DNA of 59,744 nucleotides, from the NCBI RefSeq assembly GCF_024170405.1, contig NZ_JALJYC010000018.1:1-59744 (forward strand), in the 5' to 3' direction. Below are positions 22,774 through 31,758 of this stretch, in pieces. The DNA comes from Neisseria perflava (GTDB lineage Bacteria; Pseudomonadota; Gammaproteobacteria; Burkholderiales; Neisseriaceae). Position 1 is the stretch's first letter. Every line of letters begins with the position of its first letter. The translations under genes and the position numbers were made by a program. The notes beneath the pieces were generated by a model that was given only the letters and a program-made list of their open reading frames with translations, searched no databases and was not told where the DNA came from.

Positions 22774-25059
22774 TTACATATGGTTAGTAAAGGTACGGGT
22801 AATCACGTCTTGCTGCTGCTCACGGGTCAATGAGTTGAAGCGGACAGCATAACCTGAAACGCGGATGGTCAGTTGCGGATATTTTTCCGGATGTTCCATC
22901 GCATCCAACAAGGTTTCACGGTTCAACACGTTAACGTTCAAGTGTTGGCCGCCTTCTACCTCACCGGCTTCATGGTGGAAGTAACCGTCCATCAAACCGG
23001 CCAAGTTACGTTCGCGTGAAGACTCATCTTTACCCAAAGCGCCCGGTACAATAGAGAAGGTATAAGAAATACCGTCTTTTGCAAACTCAAACGGCAGTTT
23101 GGCAACTGAAGTCAGAGAAGCAACCGCGCCATTTACGTCACGACCGTGCATCGGGTTGGCACCCGGGCCGAACGGTGCACCTGCGCGGCGACCGTCAGGT
23201 GTGTTACCGGTTTTTTTGCCGTAAACCACGTTGGAAGTGATGGTCAGCACAGATTGTGTCGGAATCGCATTGCGGTAGGTTTTGTGGGTTGCCACTTTAC
23301 GCATGAAGCGTTCAACCAAGTCACAAGCGATGTCGTCCACGCGGTCATCGTTGTTACCGAATTGCGGATATTCGCCTTCGATTTCAAAGTCGATGGCAAT
23401 ACCGTCTTCGTCACGAACCGGTTTTACTTTAGCGTATTTAATGGCAGACAGCGAGTCGGCAGCCACAGACAAACCGGCAATACCGCAAGCCATAGTGCGT
23501 TTAATGTCGCGATCATGCAGCGCCATCAAAGCGGCTTCGTAAGAGTATTTGTCATGCATGTAGTGGATACAGTTCAATGCAGTTACATACTGGGTAGCCA
23601 ACCAATCCATGAATTTGTCCATGCGGGCAAACACGGTATCATAATCCAACACTTCGTCCATAATCGGTTCGTGTTTCGGGCCTACTTGGGCTTTGGATTT
23701 CTCATCTACACCGCCGTTGATTGCGTACAGCAGGGTTTTAGCCAAGTTGGCACGGGCACCGAAGAATTGCATTTGTTTGCCAATAACCATCGGGCTCACG
23801 CAGCAAGCAATAGCATAATCATCGCTATTGAAGTCCGGACGCATCAGGTCATCGTTTTCGTATTGAACAGATGAAGTATCAATAGAAACTTTGGCGCAGA
23901 ACTCTTTAAAGCCTTGTGGCAGTTGCTCTGACCACAGAATAGTAATATTCGGCTCAGGTGACGGACCCATGTTGTACAGAGTGTGCAACACGCGGAAGTT
24001 GGATTTGGTTACCAATGTACGGCCGTCCAAGCCCATACCGCCGATAGATTCGGTTGCCCAAATCGGGTCGCCGGAGAACAGTTGGTCGTATTCCGGGGTA
24101 CGCAGGAAACGTACCATACGCAGTTTCATCACCAAATGGTCAATCAGCTCTTGCGCTTCAACTTCGGTCAAAGTACCGTTTTTCAGGTCACGTTCGATGA
24201 AGATGTCCAAGAATGAGGATACGCGGCCGAATGACATAGCAGCGCCGTTTTGTGATTTAACGGCAGCCAAGTAACCGAAGTAAGTCCATTGGATGGCTTC
24301 TTGCGCATTTTTAGCCGGGCCGGAAATATCAAAACCGTAGCTGACAGCCATTTCTTTCATTTCGCCCAATGCTTTGTATTGGTCGTTGATTTCTTCGCGG
24401 CGGCGGATGGTTTCTTCCAAGTTAACGCCGTTTTCCAAATCAGCTTGCAATGAATTGAATTGCGCCAATTTGTCTTTCATCAGGAAATCAATACCGTACA
24501 AAGCCACGCGGCGGTAGTCGCCGATGATACGGCCACGACCGTAGGCATCCGGCAAACCGGTAATCACACCCGATTTACGGCAGGCACGAATGCTCGGGGT
24601 GTAAACATCAAATACACCTTGGTTATGTGTTTTGCGGTATTTGGTGAAAATTTCTTCCACTTCGGGATTCAATTCCACACCATAGATTTTGCAGGAATCT
24701 TTTACCATTTTCAGACCGCCAAACGGCATAATGGCACGTTTCAGCGGCTCATCAGTTTGCAAACCGACGATTTTTTCCAAACTTTTATCAATATAACCAG
24801 GAGCATGGCTAGTAATGGTAGAAATAGTTTGGGCATCAATTTTGTAAGGCTCGTGAGTACGGTTTTCGACTTTAATACCTTCCATTACGTCCGCCCACAG
24901 TTTTGTGGTGGCTTCGGTAGCGGGAGCCAGGAAACTTGCATCGCCCTCATAAGGTGTGTAGTTTTTCTGAATAAAGTCACGAACGTCAACATTGGTTTCC
25001 CAATTACCACCGACAAAGCCTTCCCAGGCAGCAGGGCGTTCTTGAACATCAGCAGACAT
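22774..25059 (-). CDS. pflB: Formate C-acetyltransferase (pyruvate formate-lyase)
   Basis: Converts pyruvate and CoA to acetyl-CoA and formate without oxygen. The 761-residue protein has the catalytic Cys pair in AIACCVSPMVIG and the glycyl radical in the C-terminal RVSGYAVRFNSL. The N-terminus (AAWEGFVGGNWETNVDVRDFIQKNYTPYEGD) is that of genuine PflB, not of a diol dehydratase relative. An FNR-like box lies about 126-139 bases upstream. Formate would feed respiratory formate oxidation or leave the cell. PflB is not typical of pathogenic Neisseria, so this gene is informative about the lineage. Confidence 0.97.
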   Translation of the reverse strand: MSADVQERPAAWEGFVGGNWETNVDVRDFIQKNYTPYEGDASFLAPATEATTKLWADVMEGIKVENRTHEPYKIDAQTISTITSHAPGYIDKSLEKIVGLQTDEPLKRAIMPFGGLKMVKDSCKIYGVELNPEVEEIFTKYRKTHNQGVFDVYTPSIRACRKSGVITGLPDAYGRGRIIGDYRRVALYGIDFLMKDKLAQFNSLQADLENGVNLEETIRRREEINDQYKALGEMKEMAVSYGFDISGPAKNAQEAIQWTYFGYLAAVKSQNGAAMSFGRVSSFLDIFIERDLKNGTLTEVEAQELIDHLVMKLRMVRFLRTPEYDQLFSGDPIWATESIGGMGLDGRTLVTKSNFRVLHTLYNMGPSPEPNITILWSEQLPQGFKEFCAKVSIDTSSVQYENDDLMRPDFNSDDYAIACCVSPMVIGKQMQFFGARANLAKTLLYAINGGVDEKSKAQVGPKHEPIMDEVLDYDTVFARMDKFMDWLATQYVTALNCIHYMHDKYSYEAALMALHDRDIKRTMACGIAGLSVAADSLSAIKYAKVKPVRDEDGIAIDFEIEGEYPQFGNNDDRVDDIACDLVERFMRKVATHKTYRNAIPTQSVLTITSNVVYGKKTGNTPDGRRAGAPFGPGANPMHGRDVNGAVASLTSVAKLPFEFAKDGISYTFSIVPGALGKDESSRERNLAGLMDGYFHHEAGEVEGGQHLNVNVLNRETLLDAMEHPEKYPQLTIRVSGYAVRFNSLTREQQQDVITRTFTNHM

Positions 25060-25184
25060 ATCAAACTCCTAATTTTATTAGACAAATCACAGATTAAATC
25101 AACGATTCAACAGCATAAGAATAGCACTTTTACGGTTTGATTGACAGCTCCATCATTGAAATAAAATTACTTAATCAAGCTAAT

Positions 25185-25198
25185 TTGACTTAAATCAA
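25185..25198 (-). promoter_or_regulatory. FNR-like site upstream of pflB
   Basis: TTGACTTAAATCAA matches the FNR consensus TTGATNNNNATCAA at 9 of 10 defined bases. It is centred about 40 bases before a plausible -10 (TTTTAT at 25166-25161 on the minus strand), near the position of a class II activator. Confidence 0.65.
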
Positions 25199-25265
25199 AA
25201 CAAGCAAAAGCTACTCAAAACTACATCATCGAAGAGAAAGATACCTTGAAAATAAGGAGTAAAAT

Positions 25266-25315
25266 ATAAAATTCAACCCCGTAAAACGCTATCGGTTTAC
25301 GGGGTTGAATTTTAT
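25266..25315 (-). terminator. Terminator of purA
   Basis: 20-bp stem ATAAAATTCAACCCCGTAAA and its complement, 19 bases past the purA stop. T-rich on both sides. Confidence 0.85.
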
Positions 25316-25333
25316 CCGGACTAAAACGGCTTA

Positions 25334-26632
25334 TCAGGCAAACGGATGGTGCAGCACGATGGTTTCTTCACGATCCGGACCTGTGGACACAATCGCCACC
25401 GGTGCGCCGCAGATTTCCTCAATGCGTTTCAGATAGGCTTTGGCGTTATCCGGCAAAGCGTCGTATTCTTTCACGCCGAAGGTAGATTCGCTCCAACCGG
25501 GCATGCTTTCAAATACCGGCTTGCATTGCGCCACCAAGTCCGTACCACACGGCAAAATGTCGGTTTTGCTGCCGTCGGGCAATTCGTAACCGACGCAGAT
25601 TTTGATTTCTTCGATACCGTCCATCACATCCAGTTTAGTAATGCACATACCAGAAATGCCGTTGACCTGAATCGAGCGTTTCATCGCTGCTGCGTCAAAC
25701 CAACCGCAACGGCGGGCGCGGCCGGTTACCGAGCCAAATTCATGACCGCGTTCCGCCAAGCCTGCGCCGATTTCACAGGACAATTCAGTCGGGAACGGAC
25801 CGGAACCCACACGGGTGGTATAAGCTTTGACAATACCCAATACGTAATTGAGCATTTGCGGGCCGACACCGGCACCGGCAGAAGCAGCACCTGCCAAGCA
25901 GTTGGAAGAAGTGACAAACGGGTAAGTGCCGTAATCAATATCCAGCAAAGTACCTTGCGCACCTTCAAACAGCAGCTGTTCGTCGTTTTGATTTTTCTCG
26001 TTCAACACACGGGATACATCGGTAATCATCGGCGTAATACGCGGCGCAACTTTCTCAATCACCGCCATCACGTCTTCGGCTTTGACCGGCTCGGCGCCAT
26101 GCAGATGTTGCAGCTGCACGTTGTAATACGCCAAAATGGTTTCCAGTTTTTCCGGAATTTTTTCCGGATTCAGCAAATCGCCGACACGGATAGCGCGGCG
26201 CGCCACTTTGTCTTCATAAGCCGGGCCGATACCGCGGCCGGTGGTACCAATTTTACCTTTGCCGCGCGAAGCTTCGCGGGCTTGGTCAAGCGCGATGTGA
26301 TACGGCAGAATCAGCGGACAGGTCGGCGCGATTTTCAGACGGCCTTCGACATTTTTCACACCGGCGGCGTTTAATTCGTCGATTTCGCCCAACAGCGCCT
26401 CAGGCGATACCACCACGCCGGAGCCGATAAAGCAGTCCAGTTTTTCATGCAGGATACCGCTCGGAATCAGGCGCAAAATAGTCTTTTTACCGCCGACTAC
26501 TAATGTGTGTCCGGCATTATGACCGCCCTGGAAACGCACCACGCCGGCGGTTTCTTCCGCCAGCCAGTCCACAATCTTACCTTTACCTTCGTCACCCCAT
26601 TGCGCGCCGATGACAACCACGTTTTTAGCCAT
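25334..26632 (-). CDS. purA: Adenylosuccinate synthetase
   Basis: Couples GTP hydrolysis to IMP plus aspartate in AMP synthesis. The N-terminal GAQWGDEGKGKIVDWL is the P-loop with the catalytic Asp; RFQGGHNAGHT, GTTGRGIGPAYEDK and STGPDREET are all in place in the 432-residue protein. It lies 43 bp downstream of hisZ on the same strand, an arrangement common in beta-proteobacteria. One DUS near 26338 is inside the gene (encodes GRLKIAP). Confidence 0.97.
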   Translation of the reverse strand: MAKNVVVIGAQWGDEGKGKIVDWLAEETAGVVRFQGGHNAGHTLVVGGKKTILRLIPSGILHEKLDCFIGSGVVVSPEALLGEIDELNAAGVKNVEGRLKIAPTCPLILPYHIALDQAREASRGKGKIGTTGRGIGPAYEDKVARRAIRVGDLLNPEKIPEKLETILAYYNVQLQHLHGAEPVKAEDVMAVIEKVAPRITPMITDVSRVLNEKNQNDEQLLFEGAQGTLLDIDYGTYPFVTSSNCLAGAASAGAGVGPQMLNYVLGIVKAYTTRVGSGPFPTELSCEIGAGLAERGHEFGSVTGRARRCGWFDAAAMKRSIQVNGISGMCITKLDVMDGIEEIKICVGYELPDGSKTDILPCGTDLVAQCKPVFESMPGWSESTFGVKEYDALPDNAKAYLKRIEEICGAPVAIVSTGPDREETIVLHHPFA

Positions 26633-26675
26633 AAGTCTAACCTTTATATCGAATCAATCAGAATCAAAAAACCGT

Positions 26676-27827
26676 TTAGATTTTCACTACCTTCCACTCG
26701 CCGTCTGCTTTTTTCAGACGGCCGACGACATCTTGCGAACCGTTGTATGCCAAGCCGTAATCCACGACTACGCATTGCCCTTGCGCACGCAACGCTTCTA
26801 CCGCGCCGTGTGCTTCCGCCATATCGCCCTGAGCTACCAAAACCACCGGCTCTCGCGCAATATTTGGCAGACGGCCGATAAAGGCGCGCAAATCGAAGCT
26901 GAAACCAGTCGCTGGACGGCTGCGGCCGAAATACGCGCCTAAACCGTCATAGCGGCCGCCCCGCGCAATCGCGTCATGGCAATGCGAACCGTACACCGCA
27001 TACAGCAGGCCGGTATGGTAGTTATCCACGCGCAATTCGGACAAATCAATATGCACTTCTTGCGCCGGGAAAGCGTCGCACACCGCCTGCAAATCATCCA
27101 AAGCCTTGCCCACGGCAAACAAATCCGGCAATTTGACCCGCGCCTCAGCCAACACTTCACGGCCACCGTATAAATTCGGCAAGAGCGAGAAGGCTTTGGC
27201 CCACATGCCGTCCAACTGCCAGGCTTTGACTTGGTCATGTACCGCTTCGGCGTCTTTTACCTGCATCATCGCCAGCAGTTGCGCCGCTTGTTCTTTATCC
27301 AAACGCGCCGCTTCCGCCAATGCGCGGAATACGCCGATGTGTCCCAGAGACAGCAGCATATCGCCGATATCGGCCAAACCCATGCTTTTCAACATCAGGT
27401 CGATGACTTCGATATCGGCGGCAATATCGGCAAAGCCGTACAACTCGGCACCGACCTGCAAAGGCTCGCGCGTACTCAAAAAACCGTCGGGACGGGCATG
27501 CAGCACCGAACCGGCGTAGCACAATCTGTTAATGCCGTTATTGGCGGACAATAAGTGTGCGTCGATACGCGCTACCTGCGGCGTAATGTCGGCGCGGATA
27601 CCCAGCTGGCGGCCGCTGATTTGGTCGGCCACTCGGATGGTTTTCAACGACAAGCCTGCGTCGATGTGGGTCAGCAGCGAATTGCTGTACTCCATCAGCG
27701 GCGGCTGTACCAATTCATAACCGTGTACGCGGAACAAAGCCAACAGCTGCTCGCGCGCGCTTTCAAGCTGGCGGGCGGTGGTCGGCAACACATCGGCAAC
27801 GTGTTCGGGTAACTGCCAAGATTGCAT
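26676..27827 (-). CDS. hisZ: ATP phosphoribosyltransferase regulatory subunit
   Basis: A catalytically inactive HisRS paralogue that combines with short HisG in the first step of histidine synthesis. The start MQSWQLPEHVADVLP (27827) is chosen because PEHVxDVLP is the conserved N-terminus; an upstream ATG at 27857 adds unrelated residues. About 383 residues. A motif-2-like region and GRYDGLG are visible, but a full set of HisRS class II motifs is not. It forms an operon with purA. A 270-base leader with strong hairpins precedes it. Confidence 0.93.
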   Translation of the reverse strand: MQSWQLPEHVADVLPTTARQLESAREQLLALFRVHGYELVQPPLMEYSNSLLTHIDAGLSLKTIRVADQISGRQLGIRADITPQVARIDAHLLSANNGINRLCYAGSVLHARPDGFLSTREPLQVGAELYGFADIAADIEVIDLMLKSMGLADIGDMLLSLGHIGVFRALAEAARLDKEQAAQLLAMMQVKDAEAVHDQVKAWQLDGMWAKAFSLLPNLYGGREVLAEARVKLPDLFAVGKALDDLQAVCDAFPAQEVHIDLSELRVDNYHTGLLYAVYGSHCHDAIARGGRYDGLGAYFGRSRPATGFSFDLRAFIGRLPNIAREPVVLVAQGDMAEAHGAVEALRAQGQCVVVDYGLAYNGSQDVVGRLKKADGEWKVVKI

Positions 27828-27863
27828 ACGCTTAACCTTTATTATTTCAATAAACATGAAAAA

Positions 27864-27932
27864 GCTGTTTAAGTTTAAAATCAGACGGCCTTGCGGCCTT
27901 CCCTGCCCTTACTGATTTCAAATTTAAACAGC
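27864..27932 (-). promoter_or_regulatory. Long hairpin in the hisZ leader
   Basis: Arms 27864-27884 and 27912-27932 pair over 20-21 bases with two mismatches that are G-U compatible in one strand of RNA. A single DUS and a GGCC/GGCC stem lie in the loop. A second hairpin GGCGG/CCGCC stands at about 27939-27956. The rest of 27828-28025 has no gene. Confidence 0.55.
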
Positions 27933-28025
27933 CCTGTCTGGCGGCTCAATCCGCCGAGTTATTAAAATCAGACTTTACCACACAAAATTACATTTGTGCA
28001 GCCTGTTTTTACCTGAAACGGAATC

Positions 28026-28076
28026 AGGCCGTCTGAAAACCGGATATACCCCATGCAAACGGTTTTCAGACGGCCT
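28026..28076 (-). terminator. Paired-DUS terminator of lldD
   Basis: 17-bp perfect stem AGGCCGTCTGAAAACCG and its complement, 32 bases past the lldD stop. Confidence 0.75.
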
Positions 28077-28107
28077 AATTTACCTTATCGCAATCTGCCC
28101 ATTCGGA

Positions 28108-29262
28108 CTAGCGGCGCGGTTGCAGAATATCCGCTGTCACGTCCTGGATATTGCGGTGGCCGGTAAACGCCATGGTTACGTCCATCTCTTTATACAGGAT
28201 TTCCAAAGCGCGGGTTACGCCTTCTTCGCCGTATGCGCCCAAACCATACAGGAAAGCGCGCCCAATCATCGTGCCTTTCGCACCCAACGCCCATGCTTTC
28301 AAAATATCCTGACCGCTGCGGATACCGCTGTCCAACCACACTTCGATATCGCTGCCCGCAGCGCTGACGATGTCCGGCAGCGCTTTGATGGTGGAAATGG
28401 TGTCGTCAAGCTGGCGGCCGCCGTGGTTGGACACCACCAGCGCGTCCGCACCGCTCTTGGCTGCCATTTCCGCGTCTTCCGGCTCCATAATGCCTTTGAT
28501 AATCAGCTTGCCACCCCATAAATCTTTGATTCGCGCTACATCGTCCCAGCTTAAGCGCGGATCGAACTGCTCCGTTGTCCAAGACGATAACGACGATACG
28601 TCGTGCACATTTTTGGCATGGCCGACGATATTGCGGAAGGTGCGGCGCTCGGTGTTGAGCATTTTCATGCACCATTCCGGCTTGGTTGCCAGATTAATCA
28701 GGTTTAAAAGCGTCGGTTTCGGCGGCGTAGAGAGGCCGTTTTTAATGTCTTTATGGCGCTGACCCATAATCTGCAAGTCGGCGGTCAACACCAATGCAGA
28801 ACATTTCGCCGCCTGCGCCCGCTTAATCAGGTTTTCCATAAATTCGCGGTCGCGCATGACATATAATTGGAACCAAAACGGCTCGCTGGTATTTTCCGCC
28901 ACATCCTCAATCGAGCAAATCGACATGGTCGATAAGGTAAACGGAATACCGAATTTTTCCGCCGCGCGTGCCGCCAGAATTTCGCCGTCGGCATGCGCCA
29001 TACCGGTCAAACCCGTTGGCGCAATAGCCAGCGGCATTTTCACATCCTGACCGATCATCTTGGTGGCCAAACTGCGCCCTTCCATATCTACCAATACTTT
29101 TTGACGGAAACGCAGGTCTTTAAAGTCGCCGCTGTTATCGCGGTAAGTAGTCTCCGTCCACGAGCCCGAATCAATATAGTCGTAAAACATACGCGGCATT
29201 TTGCGTTTTGCCACCACGCGCAAATCCTCAATACAGGTCATTTTGCTCAAATCGCGTTTCAT
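28108..29262 (-). CDS. lldD: L-lactate dehydrogenase, quinone-linked, FMN-dependent
   Basis: A membrane-associated flavoenzyme that oxidises L-lactate to pyruvate and passes electrons to quinone. The alpha-hydroxy-acid oxidase signature SNHGGRQLD contains the catalytic His and Arg. The N-terminus DYIDSGSWTETTYRDN, the FMN-binding APTGLTGM segment and GIRSGQDILKAWALGA are present. The start is taken as MKRDLSKMTCIEDLR (29262); about 384 residues. Lactate is a major carbon source for Neisseria in hosts. It is a single gene between hisZ and the isc operon. Confidence 0.93.
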   Translation of the reverse strand: MKRDLSKMTCIEDLRVVAKRKMPRMFYDYIDSGSWTETTYRDNSGDFKDLRFRQKVLVDMEGRSLATKMIGQDVKMPLAIAPTGLTGMAHADGEILAARAAEKFGIPFTLSTMSICSIEDVAENTSEPFWFQLYVMRDREFMENLIKRAQAAKCSALVLTADLQIMGQRHKDIKNGLSTPPKPTLLNLINLATKPEWCMKMLNTERRTFRNIVGHAKNVHDVSSLSSWTTEQFDPRLSWDDVARIKDLWGGKLIIKGIMEPEDAEMAAKSGADALVVSNHGGRQLDDTISTIKALPDIVSAAGSDIEVWLDSGIRSGQDILKAWALGAKGTMIGRAFLYGLGAYGEEGVTRALEILYKEMDVTMAFTGHRNIQDVTADILQPRR

Positions 29263-29588
29263 TTTGTGCTTACCTCCGGATGTCAAATATGTATGCTTTT
29301 CAGACGGCCTTGCCTGAAAATGCGTCTGCCCGATAATCTATATCAGTCGCATGTATAAATCAAACGCTTTTACCTCTTGAAATCAGCCGCAGGCAGCATG
29401 ATATGAAGGATTACCTAATCATATCAAAATATTGTACAGACAAGGCCGTCTGAAAACGTCTCGCCGGAAAAAAGACCATCCCCTCCATAAACAGAAACAA
29501 TCGCCGCCGCCGATTTTATACTTGATAAAATTACTAAGATATTAGAAAATGGCAGCCACGATAAAAACAACAGATACGGGCGCACACC
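29263..29588. promoter_or_regulatory. Divergent lldD / iscR promoter region
   Basis: 326 bases with a DUS near 29299, a second near 29442 and the IscR-like operator at 29518-29542. Nothing coding is recognised. Confidence 0.55.
29518..29542 (+). promoter_or_regulatory. IscR type 1-like operator in front of iscR
   Basis: The 25 bases from ATACTTGATAAAATTAC onward match the E. coli type 1 IscR consensus (ATASYYGACTRWWWYAGTCRRSTAT) at about 20 of 25 positions, including both outer half-sites. It ends 46 bases before the iscR ATG. Confidence 0.6.
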
Positions 29589-30041
29589 ATGAGACTGACC
29601 ACCAAAGGACGCTTCGCCGTGACCGCCATGATTGACTTGGCGATGAACGCGCAAAACGGCGCCATCAAACTCAGCGCCATCAGCGAACGCCAAAACATCT
29701 CCCTATCCTATTTGGAACAATTATTCTGCAAGCTGCGCCGTGCCGAGCTGGTGGAAAGCTTCCGAGGGCCGGGTGGCGGCTACATCCTTGCCGCGCCACC
29801 CGCGCAAATCAACATCGCGCAGATTATTACCGCCGCCGAAGACAAACTCGATGCTACCCAATGCGGCAGCAAGGCCGACTGCCACCACGGTGCGCCCTGC
29901 CTGACGCATGATTTGTGGGAAAATTTAAATAAGACCATCAACGATTACCTGAGCAGCGTAACCCTGCAAAATATTTTAGACCAGCAAAACAGCGCTGCCG
30001 ACGGCAGCCATGTTGTTACCCTACACACATTCATCAAGTAA
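29589..30041 (+). CDS. iscR: Fe-S cluster-sensing repressor IscR
   Basis: An Rrf2-family regulator that represses isc when carrying a 2Fe-2S cluster. The winged-helix N-terminus MRLTTKGRFAVTAMIDLA, recognition region SLSYLEQLFCKLRRAELVESFRGPGGGY and three cluster cysteines (ATQCGSKADCHHGAPC) are present. At 150 residues it is the expected size. It heads the operon iscR-iscS-iscU-orf-iscA-hscB, and its own operator is upstream. Confidence 0.95.
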   Translation: MRLTTKGRFAVTAMIDLAMNAQNGAIKLSAISERQNISLSYLEQLFCKLRRAELVESFRGPGGGYILAAPPAQINIAQIITAAEDKLDATQCGSKADCHHGAPCLTHDLWENLNKTINDYLSSVTLQNILDQQNSAADGSHVVTLHTFIK

Positions 30042-30075
30042 CCATAAATAAACATAGAAAAAGAGAGCGCAAACC

Positions 30076-31290
30076 ATGACCGTTAAAACCCCGATTTATC
30101 TCGACTACGCCGCCACCACTCCCGTTGACAAACGCGTGGCGGAAAAAATGATTCCCTACCTGTGCGACGTATTCGGCAACCCCGCCTCCAACAGCCACAG
30201 CTTCGGCTGGGCGGCAGAAGAAGCCGTAGAAGAAGCCCGCGCCAACATCGCCGCGCTGATTAATGCCGACCCGAAAGAAATCGTCTTCACCAGCGGCGCG
30301 ACCGAGTCCAACAACCTCGCCATCAAAGGCGCGGCGCACTTCTACAAAAACAAAGGCAAACACCTGATTACCGTCAAAACCGAGCATAAAGCCGTACTCG
30401 ACACCATGCGCGAATTGGAACGCCAAGGTTACGAAGTCACCTACCTCGACGTACAGGAAAACGGCCTGATTGATTTGGACGTATTGAAAGCCGCCATCCG
30501 CGACGACACCATCCTGATTTCCGTGATGTGGGTCAACAACGAAATCAGCGTGGTGCAAAATATTCCCGCCATCGGCGAAATCTGCCGCGAACGTAAAATC
30601 ATTTTCCACGTTGACGCAGCCCAAGCCTGCGGCAAAGTGCCGGTTGACGTAGAAGCCGCCAAAGTTGATTTGCTCTCCATGTCCGGCCACAAAGTCTATG
30701 GCCCCAAAGGTATCGGCGCACTGTATATCCGTCGCAAACCGCGCGTGCGCCTCGAAGCGCAAATGCACGGCGGCGGCCATGAGCGCGGCTTCCGCAGCGG
30801 CACGCTGGCGACCCACCAAATCGTCGGCATGGGCGAAGCCTTCCGCATCGCCAAAGAAGAATTGGCACAAGACACCGCGCATTACCTGAAACTGCGCGAC
30901 ATCTTCCTCAAAGGTATTGAGGGCATCGAAGAAGTATATATCAACGGCGACTTGGAACACCGCGCCCCGAATAACTTGAATGTCAGCTTCAACTTTGTCG
31001 AAGGCGAAAGCCTGATTATGGCGGTGAAAGAGCTGGCCGTATCCAGCGGATCGGCCTGTACTTCCGCCTCGTTGGAGCCGTCTTACGTCTTGCGCGCCCT
31101 CGGCCGCAACGACGAGCTGGCGCACTCCTCCCTGCGCATTACCTTCGGCCGCATGACCACCGAAGAAGAAGTTGCTTACGCCGCCGAACTGATTAAATCC
31201 AAAATCGGCAAACTGCGCGAACTCTCTCCGCTGTGGGAAATGTTCAAAGACGGCGTGGACTTGAATTCGATTGAATGGGCAGCACATTAA
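30076..31290 (+). CDS. iscS: Cysteine desulfurase IscS
   Basis: A PLP enzyme that takes sulfur from cysteine for Fe-S clusters and tRNA thiolation. The N-terminal IYLDYAATTPVD, PLP lysine in SMSGHKVYGPKGIGALY and the mobile cysteine loop SGSACTSASLEPSYVL are intact in the 404-residue protein. It lies 34 bp after iscR. A short AT-DUS hairpin (31308-31331) separates it from iscU. Confidence 0.97.
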   Translation: MTVKTPIYLDYAATTPVDKRVAEKMIPYLCDVFGNPASNSHSFGWAAEEAVEEARANIAALINADPKEIVFTSGATESNNLAIKGAAHFYKNKGKHLITVKTEHKAVLDTMRELERQGYEVTYLDVQENGLIDLDVLKAAIRDDTILISVMWVNNEISVVQNIPAIGEICRERKIIFHVDAAQACGKVPVDVEAAKVDLLSMSGHKVYGPKGIGALYIRRKPRVRLEAQMHGGGHERGFRSGTLATHQIVGMGEAFRIAKEELAQDTAHYLKLRDIFLKGIEGIEEVYINGDLEHRAPNNLNVSFNFVEGESLIMAVKELAVSSGSACTSASLEPSYVLRALGRNDELAHSSLRITFGRMTTEEEVAYAAELIKSKIGKLRELSPLWEMFKDGVDLNSIEWAAH

Positions 31291-31307
31291 TTTTTAACTA
31301 GAATCAT

Positions 31308-31331
31308 GCCGTCTGAAAATTTTCAGATGGC
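31308..31331 (+). promoter_or_regulatory. Hairpin in the iscS-iscU spacer
   Basis: AT-type DUS followed at once by a near-perfect inverted copy (GCCGTCTGAAAA/TTTTCAGATGGC, one G-U-type mismatch). No T run follows, so it could be a processing or stability element and not a full terminator. Confidence 0.5.
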
Positions 31332-31371
31332 CAAAACGAAACACATATCCCGAATACAAGGAACCCACATC

Positions 31372-31755
31372 ATGGCATACAGTGATAAAGTAATCGACCA
31401 TTACGAAAACCCCCGCAACGTCGGCACATTCGACAAAGGCGACGATTCTGTCGGCACCGGCATGGTCGGTGCGCCCGCTTGCGGCGACGTCATGCGTCTG
31501 CAAATCAAAGTCAACGACGCAGGCATTATCGAAGACGCGAAATTCAAAACCTACGGCTGCGGTTCGGCCATCGCCTCTTCCAGCCTGATTACCGAATGGG
31601 TCAAAGGCAAAAGCCTGGACGACGCGCTGGCGATTAAAAACAGCGACATCGCCGAAGAATTGGAGCTGCCTCCTGTCAAAGTACACTGCTCGATTCTGGC
31701 TGAAGACGCGGTAAAAGCGGCGGTGGCCGACTACCGCAAAAAACGCAGCGAGTAA
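31372..31755 (+). CDS. iscU: Fe-S cluster scaffold IscU
   Basis: The scaffold on which IscS and iron build 2Fe-2S clusters. The start MAYSDKVIDHYENPRNVG follows GGAAC; an open frame back to 31306 is DUS-encoded. The three cluster Cys are in GAPACGDVM, YGCGSAIASS and KVHCSILAED, with the LPPVK motif that the HscA chaperone recognises. Of 127 residues, normal for IscU. The next gene begins three bases after its stop. Confidence 0.96.
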   Translation: MAYSDKVIDHYENPRNVGTFDKGDDSVGTGMVGAPACGDVMRLQIKVNDAGIIEDAKFKTYGCGSAIASSSLITEWVKGKSLDDALAIKNSDIAEELELPPVKVHCSILAEDAVKAAVADYRKKRSE

Positions 31756-31758
31756 GCC

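Noticed and set aside
30034..31287. A 417-codon open frame opposite iscS, and similar long ones opposite hisS (10213-11631) and the deaminase gene (43631-44920)
   Set aside because: They run exactly antisense to well-identified genes, have Phe/His/Gly-rich compositions typical of reversed codons, and match no family I know.
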